Notes under the pieces: model-generated
The model's input: the letters and a program-made list of their open reading frames with translations, nothing else
What the model was told of the DNA's origin: nothing
Databases searched by the model: none
Position numbers and translations under genes: made by a program
Assembly (NCBI GenBank): GCA_000697455.1
Contig: JNET01029040.1
Coordinates: 1-13,673, forward strand
Length of the DNA: 13,673 nt
Direction of reading: 5' to 3'
Source: Basidiobolus heterosporus B8920
Lineage: Eukaryota > Basidiobolomycota > Basidiobolomycetes > Basidiobolales > Basidiobolaceae
Shown here: positions 6,745 through 13,673 of the stretch, one piece after another
Layout of the letters: each line of letters opens with the position of its first letter
How positions within the stretch are numbered: position 1 is the first letter of the stretch

Positions 6745-9509
6745 ATGTCTGAACAACCTATGCAGATTACGGAGGATCCTTCTCGCTCAATATCTTCAGA
6801 TAACACCACACCAACCGAACTTATGAATTTCTCGGCTCAAGAAACTCAAAATATAGCTAACGCAGAAACTCTCTTCACTGATATGTCACAAGAGGCTATG
6901 AATCAAGCTTTTATCAACCAACAAATTGCTTCTCAACAGGAACTTAATAACCTCCTCGCTGGATCTTCTATGCTTCCAGAAGGCATGATGTTGATTGATA
7001 CTCCCACTTTACCCTCACAGGAGATGTTAAACCCCTCAAAAGTAAACATTCACAACACTAACCTAGACAATCTCGTTGTTTCAGGGGAGTCAACGCCGAG
7101 CGGTGACTTAACCCCTCAAGAGCACGTGATTTCTTCCATGATGCAAGTTCCTACACATGGAGGTTATCACCCGGAAGTTCCCAACCTAGTGATGACAAAT
7201 AATATGATGAATCCTATTACACAAGAACAGCAGTTCTTTGAGAACATGCTCACCGAAGCTACTTCCCAAAGTATCATATCAAATCCTCAAAATATGCTAG
7301 TGGCTGATGATTTACCCATCGATCCACCTAGAAGTGTGCCATCCATGGCTCCTATACATCCTGGCCCAGGTGCTCATATGTCAAACGTCTTTCACGATAA
7401 TAATATGATGAACTTTAACATGGGACTCACACAGACACCCCAGAAACAGCATACTGTTCGTTCTAACAGACCTGCGCACCTTCGCCACGGCTATAGCAAG
7501 TCAGTATCTATGTTTTCCCCTCCTAACCAACCCAGACCGTCAACTAGCTCTCAATATGTTGTGAGTAATCTACAACCGATTTCTGACCCTCAATTCATTC
7601 CCACTGTACAAACCGAACGAATCCCACCCTCTTTTCAAAAACAAATGGTTGAAAACAGTCAAATGCTACACGCGATGCGTAAAAAGATGGGTCATCGTAG
7701 ACAATATTCTGCACCAGAGTTGAAGTACCCAGGATTTCCTAGAAGCCCCGAGAAACAGCTACTTCGACAAACCACAGAAGGACAAATGTTAAGACAGCGT
7801 GGGTTCATGCAGATGGCACATCATGAGTTGCATGGACTGACTCCCGAGCAAATAGAGGCCTTGACGTTGCACTCTCAAGGTGAACCAGAGCCAAAACCAC
7901 TCAAAATTCTTGAGTACACGGCGGACGGCTATGGTGTTCTCAGGGCCAATAGCGCTAATTTGGGGAATCCTATGCAAGACTTGAATTGCGAAGAGCAGGA
8001 TCTACCCCACAAAGTGAGCTCTGCAGACGATCTTTCTACCAGCGACAAAGCGAAATCTCTAGACAGCTTGACTCGGGAAGAACTGATCAAAAGACTTCGA
8101 AACGTGGAAAATGAACTTGCCAAAACCAAGAGTTCACCTACAAAATCCCCAAACCTAAAGGTCGAAACTTCTGCTAGCCCCTGTGGTGATACCGCTTCTG
8201 AACAAGGCGATGAAAGTAAGTCATGAAGTTGTCCGGTTTAGATCTTCTCTTTCACTCACTAATTATCGATTCTTACAGCTGGAACTGGTGATTCGGTCAG
8301 TCCTGTTGGTACTCATTTGCAAGCCAACTTACAAGGGATACCGGAAGATAAGCTTCTCGACGATGATGATGAGGATGAGGATGAACCTGAAGATGATGAA
8401 GACTCTAAAGACGAGGAAAAATCCGAAAAATCCCAATCATTCGATTGCCTTTGGAGCGATTGTGCCAAGTCATTTCCGACACTTGATGTTTTGATATCAC
8501 ATATTGGTCAGGAGCATATCGGGAGTGGGAAGGTAAGTCTAGCTTTTGCTCAGAGTGGCCTTGTGAACAAAAGATCTTAACTTGTATGAATTGTATAGGC
8601 TTCTTACAAATGCGAGTGGCAGGGTTGTCCACGTAATCAGAAGCCATTTACCAAGCGACACAAGATGTATAACCATTTGAGAACACATACCGGGGAAAGA
8701 CCGTTTCAATGCCCTGTTGCTGGTATTTACTTTGTTGTGACTGAGATTTTTTCTGCTATCTAGATGCTCATCCATTTCTGATCTCTTTAGATTGTGGCAA
8801 ACGATTCTCTAGACCCGACTCCCTAGCTACCCATGTCAAAACACACTCCAACGTCAGACCCTACATATGCCCTGTTCCTGGCTGTGGGAAAGCATACTAT
8901 CATTCGCGGTCTCTGCGTAAACACATCAAGAGCCATGAAATGACTCGACCACTTCAAATATTCTCGCAGAATATCCCTGGAGTGAGCCCACAAAACATGA
9001 TAGATCTTAACAACCATCAATTGATGGGTGCCAACCAGCTTGGTATAACTCAGGGCATTAAATATCACCATTACCAGCCGGACTCGTCGACATTCTCAAC
9101 CCCTAAGCTTGGTGAGGATCTGCATTCGCTTAATAGCTCGCAGGCTTCCACCACCGCTAGCGGGAATCATGGTTCATCTAGTTTGAACACAAACGTGGCC
9201 AACGACTTTCCTATATCCCCGGTGGACGTTTCGAACCTACAAGAGACACCCGCTATGATTGAGCCACCTGTTCTTCAATCTCACCAATTCCCAGGTGACG
9301 ATACAAGAATGGACCCAACGATTATAGCCACACCTGCTTCTCTGACATCTGAAATGTTAGATCAACTGATCCAGCAAGTAACTCCGCCAATACCTTCATC
9401 GCATCCCTCTACTCCCTCGAATGAAGGCCTTGGATCATCACCGTTCATTCCTTCCGCAGGATTTTCAGCTCAAGTCATTCCTACCATTCCGACTACGCAA
9501 ACTCAGTAA
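6745..9509 (+). CDS. C2H2 zinc-finger transcription factor with tandem CWCH2 fingers
   Basis: Predicted nuclear DNA-binding regulator; its targets are not known from the sequence. Four exons (6745-8215, 8279-8532, 8599-8722, 8791-9509) with introns of 63, 66 and 68 bp total 2568 bases, or 855 aa. The N-terminal half is low complexity, rich in N, Q, M, S, T and P. It includes a basic phosphosite-like motif RRQYSAP (318-324). A charged helical segment LTREELIKRLRNVENELAK (442-460) and an acidic run (about 518-540) precede the fingers. Finger 1: C547, C552, H565, H570. Finger 2: C580, C585, H601, H605. Finger 3: C613, C618, H631, H635. Finger 4: C643, C648, H661, H665. Fingers 1 and 2 carry Trp two residues after the first Cys (CLWSDC, CEWQGC), the tandem CWCH2 signature of GLI, ZIC, PacC/Rim101 and Zap1. 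Fingers 3 and 4 are GLI-like, with a TGERP linker before finger 3. The C-terminal 190 residues are disordered. The start is the first ATG of the frame. The exact orthology (PacC-, Zap1- or GLI-like) is undecided. Confidence 0.92.
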
Positions 9510-10040
9510 TAATCTCGGCTCGTAGAGGGTTCAATCGAATCATAACACCATCGATCCCATGTATATAACTCCAAACAAAAGCAAAACCCTTTTTGTCTGC
9601 TCAAAATGTGTTTTAAACAATCGGGACTTTGGTGGGAATTCTAAGCCAACTTGAACTTGACCTTCATCTTTGTTATCACTAAAAATATAGAGTATTACCC
9701 TTCGCTTTCACCGTAGTTGACAAGTATGAAGTTGAAAGTGAGCTATCTCACACTTGGTCAATTTTCTCATGTACAAAATTGAAGTTATCCCTGTTCCTAA
9801 CCCCAACCCTAACCATCACCACTAAACCATTCCAATCGCACATGATCTCTCTTGTAGTTTCCAACATACACCTACATTCCTGAACGTTGTTACCAAAATC
9901 AGCAAAGGTTGTAGATGTATGGTTGGCGGCACCTTGTTAATGTTCAAGAGCTACATACCCACTCAATCTTTTGCAAATCCACTTTCACTCTAACATTATA
10001 ATAAAAATTCCGCCAGAACAACGCGGTGCGGTTGTTTCTA

Positions 10041-10070
10041 TTCCCTAGAAATCTATCTCCTAGAAATCTA
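10041..10070. repeat. 15-bp tandem duplication
   Basis: Two adjacent 15-bp units ending CTAGAAATCTA, followed by a decayed third (CCCCTAAAT). Confidence 0.6.
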
Positions 10071-10304
10071 TCCCCTAAATAATCCAATGTCTAGAGCCCA
10101 CTGATTGAAAAACCACGCATCAAATAGGAATTGAGCTTCCCTATCTATTTCTCATTCACCCTTCACTCGCACACCGATTTTTTTGGTAGTAGCCTCCTAG
10201 TGGTATGGTGATATTGTTCTCCGGATAAACAAAGAAAAGCGGATCGATATGAACAAATATATTGACTCTATGATATTCGGGTAAACCTCATATCCACTAA
10301 TAGC

Positions 10305-10328
10305 GGTAGTGGTAGTGGTAGTGGTAAT
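10305..10328. repeat. GGTAGT hexamer microsatellite
   Basis: Three exact GGTAGT units followed by GGTAAT in non-coding sequence. Confidence 0.65.
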
Positions 10329-10559
10329 ATTGAAGTTGGGCTATTTTTGATTCAATCCATGTTTATCTTACGGCGGACTATGAATCTTCCGAACAGTACA
10401 AGAATACAGTAACCAATAAGAACAAACTATGGATAGTGAGCTGCGGGAGATGCGTATCTTGGGTGTCACGGTTCATGATTGGCGGGTATATTTAGAGGTG
10501 ATGGTTTAATTTATGTAGAAAAGAAGTCAGGTTTAATCACTTTACTAATAATTCATGGA

Positions 10560-11591
10560 TTAAACTGGTATAAGTACAAGTTGCTCCTCCTCCCCACGGA
10601 AATGTCTATTGATGGGTTGTTCCATTTGTTTGGTGCTGATGGGTATCGTTTGCTCGCGCTCCTTGTTGTATCTAGCAACTTTGAAATTCTCGGGGATATC
10701 ATCGATTTCCTATGAGTTATGAGTTAATCAAAATTCCGTAGATACTTGTTTACTTTTAAACAGTAAATAATACCTCACGAATCACTTCCACCGCTTTGGA
10801 TATACTGGCACTTGGTGAAATGAAAATTGCTCCTAATACAGTGCGGGAGTTTTGTGATTCAAGGCTAACCAGTAACTCCTTGGGCTCAGTATTGACTGTA
10901 TAGTTAATGTTAATAGGATATAGTGATGAAAAATTATTATCTTGGGTGGCTTTACTCTGGTCGGTTGAGGTAGTCTGGACTGGAGGAATAACAGGTTGTG
11001 GCTTTGTACCGGCCTCTTCTTTCTCTTTCGCACACAGCGATTGTTCCAGCTTCTCAAAAGGAATCTTCACCTTGGGTTCAACTACGTCGTCAGGAATCGA
11101 CCATAATTTTGAAAGATCAGGAGTGGAGATATAATTAGGAACAAAGTTCGCTTCGTCAGAAGAATTTCCAGTTTCTTGTTGCTTGACAGGGCTCACTTAA
11201 AGGTTAAAGTTAGTCTTAGTTATTGGTATACAGACAGGTAGAACCTTTTCTTTTTACATACAACCAAACGCTTCACGAACCGCATCTGTACTGGCCAAAT
11301 CTGCGGGCGTTTGACCTTTGCTGTTTTTCAAAGTAGGATCGGCCTGGTGGTTGAGTAGTAATTTCACAATGGTTGCATGGCTACGATGTGAAGCCCAATG
11401 AAGGGGTGACCTATTGAAAATGGACTTTAAGTAAAACTGCTCTTTCAAATTACTTACATTCTACTCACTTACCAGCCGTTCACTTTGTTGACTGAGTTGA
11501 CGTTTACCCCGTTACGAAGGTAGAGATAGACTGCCTTGAAATTGCCAACAGCAGCCATCTCTCTGAGAGATTCTTCACGTTCGTCTAACAT
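10560..11591 (-). CDS. ANKRD40-family ankyrin-repeat protein
   Basis: Homolog of animal ANKRD40, a small ankyrin protein whose molecular role is not established. Four minus-strand exons (11591-11473, 11410-11262, 11195-10774, 10709-10560) with introns of 62, 66 and 64 bp total 840 bases, or 279 aa. Residues 4-90 form about two to three ankyrin repeats: LREMAAVGNFKAVYLYLRNG, VNVNSVNKVNGWSPLHWA and KLLLNHQADPTLKNSKGQTP. They match the human block REAAALGD...VNGWTCLHWACKRNH closely from memory. The family motif FVPNY lies at 107-111, after the ankyrin block as in ANKRD40. A variable P/Q/S-rich linker follows. The C-terminal domain (about 196-279) starts ELLVSLES and ends EEQLVLIPV, matching the ELVLKVRI...ELELVLM module of ANKRD40, probably a ubiquitin-like fold (inference). 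The start is ATG 11591, directly before the conserved N-terminal helix. It diverges from the kinesin gene. Confidence 0.9.
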
Positions 11592-12094
11592 GGTTGATAA
11601 GTATGAACAAGGAAATGAAGATTTCTATACTAGTAAACCACAGTAATTCAAGGAATTAAATTGACTCGAAAATAGACAAAAAATTATTTCCTGGGACCAT
11701 TTAAAAAAATTCAAATACGTTCAACGAATATGTAAGTGAAGTTATGTGAATGATATTATAGGCATGATCCTGTACCAGACTGATATTCTGTAGATCATCT
11801 AAACCAAGCCACTTGTCAAAACAAAATGCTTGGGGCTAGTAACAATACCATAAACCACTCAATAGAAGCTATATAAGCTGTAACCTGTTGAAATACTTCG
11901 ACAATGGAAAAATAGGGAACGAGACAGTAGGAAATTAGGGAAATGCTAAAATCGATATTTTCATAATTTCCATGTTGAGCAAAACCAGGGTTCGTTCTAT
12001 ATATACTAAGCACAATTACGGAACCATCAATATCTGTTCTAACATACCTACTGCTGCCTCGGCTGCTTCACTGGCCTTTGTTTAATCCGTGCAC
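11592..12094. promoter_or_regulatory. Divergent promoter region of the ANKRD40-like and kinesin genes
   Basis: The 503 bp between two outward-facing start codons must carry both promoters and 5' leaders. It is AT-rich and has no supported coding region. No specific factor site or TATA box is distinct enough to name. Confidence 0.5.
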
Positions 12095-13354
12095 ATGAGC
12101 AGAAGAAATAATCTCAATGTTGCCGTTCGGTTACGTCCAAATAAGTTGCCAGCTGACTCTTGTCCTCAATATGACCTTGTGGAACCCAGTACTCTCATCG
12201 TTAAAGAACAAAGAATAGTAAAGGGTAGCTCCGCTGAAAAAAAGCACTCTTTTACTTTCGACCACGTCTTGAGGGAGACTGCAACACAACAGCAAGTGTA
12301 TGACACAACTGTGAAGCCTATGATAAAAGCGTGGATGGACCAAGGAAAGCACGGGGCAGTATTTGCCTATGGCTTTACGGGTACAGGGAAAAGTCATAGT
12401 TTATTTGGTACGGACGAGCAGCCCGGTCTGATGGTCCTGGCCGCTCAAGAGCTGTTAGATAGTCTGGACACTTCCACAGGAGTCTCACTACGAGTTTCTA
12501 TGTATGAAATCTCTGGTGATGCCTGTTTTGATCTTTTGGCTGACAAGGATAAACTTAAAGTACGAACAGATGTCCATGGCAATATCCATCTTCGTCAAGA
12601 AGGAGGAGGCGCATTATCTCGGCATATTGTGACTTCGATGAGCCAATTTCTTAGCTTGTGGAAACTGGCTATGAAGGCTCGTCGTGTCGGATCTTCGACA
12701 GTCCACGATGCTTCTTCTCGTTCTCATGGTATCGTAGATATGCAGGTTATCTCTGAAGCACTCCAAGAGGCAGAAGCTAGAATCTTGGTGAGTGAAAAGG
12801 AGTTGATTCGACTTAGCAATGAAAAAGACGATATATTGAAGCGCCGAATTAAAGAGGCTTACGAACGCGAAGGACCTGAAGCACTTGCTCCCGGAACCGC
12901 CCTTGGAGAAGAAATTAACCAACTGGGTGTACCTTATGAAGAGGCTTCTCACGCTTTGGATCAGGAACGACAGGCATATCAGAATCTGCTTGAAAGCGCA
13001 CCAGCTATCCAGCGCGGAGGATTTTCGTTTATCGACATGGCTGGCAATGACTGGGAAAAGGCGACTGCGATTCAAACTACTTTGGCTAGAACCGAACATG
13101 CAGCTATCAACTCCTCACTTCTTGCCGTAAAAGAATGTTTCCGCGCATTAGCTAGCGTTCCAATACCAGCACGGATCCCGTTTCGTAATTCTCCATTAAC
13201 CCAGGTGTTAAAACGTCATTTCGCACCGGGATCATTACTTCTGATGCTTGCAACGGTATCCCTTCCTGTAACATCAGATGTAGAGGCTAATAACACTTTT
13301 GTCAGACAAAGTTTGAACACACTTGCATATGCTAAGCTAATTAAAAATAGGTGA
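12095..13354 (+). CDS. Divergent kinesin-13-like protein, motor domain only, with a large insert
   Basis: Microtubule motor-domain protein, presumably cytosolic or spindle associated. It is a single exon of 419 aa. The first strand LNVAVRLRP starts at residue 7, so ATG 12095 is a fitting start; the frame is closed by a stop 12 bases upstream. P-loop GFTGTGKS, 93-100 (usual GQTGSGKT). Switch I TVHDASSRSH, 202-211 (usual Nxx before SSRSH; here H204). Switch II DMAGND, 314-319 (usual DLAGSE). The segments INSSLLAVKECFRAL (338-352) and IPFRNSPLTQVLKRHF (361-376) resemble kinesin-13 (NSSLLALKECIRAL, PFRASKLTQVLRDSF). About 100 residues separate switch I from switch II, where 25-35 is usual. They are Glu/Lys/Arg-rich and look helical at about 220-258 and 282-303. 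The protein stops at NTLAYAKLIKNR, right after the motor's last helix, with no neck or tail. It could be an unusual fungal subfamily or a degenerate motor. Confidence 0.88.
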   Translation: MSRRNNLNVAVRLRPNKLPADSCPQYDLVEPSTLIVKEQRIVKGSSAEKKHSFTFDHVLRETATQQQVYDTTVKPMIKAWMDQGKHGAVFAYGFTGTGKSHSLFGTDEQPGLMVLAAQELLDSLDTSTGVSLRVSMYEISGDACFDLLADKDKLKVRTDVHGNIHLRQEGGGALSRHIVTSMSQFLSLWKLAMKARRVGSSTVHDASSRSHGIVDMQVISEALQEAEARILVSEKELIRLSNEKDDILKRRIKEAYEREGPEALAPGTALGEEINQLGVPYEEASHALDQERQAYQNLLESAPAIQRGGFSFIDMAGNDWEKATAIQTTLARTEHAAINSSLLAVKECFRALASVPIPARIPFRNSPLTQVLKRHFAPGSLLLMLATVSLPVTSDVEANNTFVRQSLNTLAYAKLIKNR

Positions 13355-13673
13355 TATTAAGTCCGTTTAATTTGGAGCTCCAAGAATAAGCAATTTAAGT
13401 TTGAAAATGTGTCTTATGTTGATGTTAACAAAACTTCAAACAAAATCATACCCATATTGTATTTTCTCATATAATTCCACATACTCAAAATTTACTTCAA
13501 GGTATGCAGATTACATAAATTGTTGAAATTAAGTTGGTTTAGCACCTAAATATTCATATAATTAGGTATATAACTTATATTTTGTATTTATGAGATATTT
13601 GGAGAAGTTGAAATGCGTAACATCAATTTGGATTTATTACAAGATTATGAAATGTTGGATTTATGAAATATCT
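13355..13673. other. AT-rich region downstream of the kinesin gene
   Basis: About 320 bp, roughly three quarters A+T by eye, with no ORF or RNA gene that can be supported. It presumably contains the kinesin 3' UTR. A donor-like GTGATA at 13351 has no recognisable coding exon after it. Confidence 0.5.

Larger units (their letters stand above)
9510..10559. other. Convergent 3' spacer between the zinc-finger and ANKRD40-like genes
   Basis: About 1.05 kb with no supported gene on either strand. It holds both 3' ends and two small simple repeats (10041-10070 and 10305-10328). Nothing else stands out. Confidence 0.6.

Noticed and set aside
8723-8763. Earlier TAG acceptor (8761-8763 region) for intron 3 of the zinc-finger gene.
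   Set aside because: Splicing there breaks finger 3. The acceptor at 8789-8790 gives CPVADCGKRFSRPDSL with intact Cys spacing.
10479-10715. A 78-codon plus-strand frame.
   Set aside because: It starts without ATG and is antisense to the last exon of the ANKRD40-like gene, which has strong family similarity.
11816-12013. A 65-codon minus-strand frame in the divergent promoter.
   Set aside because: No recognisable domain and no splice connection to the ANKRD40-like gene, whose N-terminus is complete without it.
12614-13099. A 161-codon minus-strand frame.
   Set aside because: It lies wholly antisense to the kinesin coding sequence and has no similarity of its own.

Overview
The window reads as nuclear DNA of a fungus. 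Five protein-coding genes are visible. Four are split by, or preceded by, short GT-AG introns (58 to 85 bp, several with a CTAAT/TTAAC-like branch site). Gene content also fits fungi: an activator of chitin synthase III, a molybdenum-cofactor fusion in the G-then-E domain order of animals and fungi, and a tandem-CWCH2 zinc-finger factor. The phylum cannot be fixed from this sequence. A clear homolog of the animal ANKRD40 family and a kinesin-13-like motor would fit an early-diverging lineage, but that is inference.

Layout, left to right. (1) Positions 1-861, plus strand: the 3' part of a Skt5/Chs4-like Sel1-repeat protein, with one intron and a C-terminal CaaX box. (2) 1231-3516, minus strand: a complete six-exon gephyrin/CnxE-type gene (652 aa), convergent with gene 1. 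(3) 3517-6744: about 3.2 kb without a convincing gene. It lies between two divergent genes and is dotted with short tandem and inverted repeats, one doubtful 118-codon ORF and possible decayed coding traces. (4) 6745-9509, plus strand: a four-exon C2H2 transcription factor (855 aa). (5) 9510-10559: a convergent 3' spacer with microsatellites. (6) 10560-11591, minus strand: a four-exon ANKRD40-type ankyrin protein (279 aa). (7) 11592-12094: a compact divergent promoter region. (8) 12095-13354, plus strand: an intronless, motor-only, highly divergent kinesin (419 aa). (9) 13355-13673: a very AT-rich tail.

The exon structures were derived by joining donors and acceptors so that frame and family similarity are kept. 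Each complete multi-exon gene sums to a multiple of three (1959, 2568 and 840 bases including stop), which supports the models. The genes do not form one pathway; this looks like an ordinary eukaryotic neighbourhood. No mobile element, virus-derived element, CRISPR array or RNA gene could be supported.

The most unusual item is the kinesin. It has about 100 residues, predicted helical, inserted between switch I and switch II, altered residues in all three nucleotide-binding motifs, and no tail. The ANKRD40 homolog and the CaaX box on the Skt5-like protein are the next most useful observations.
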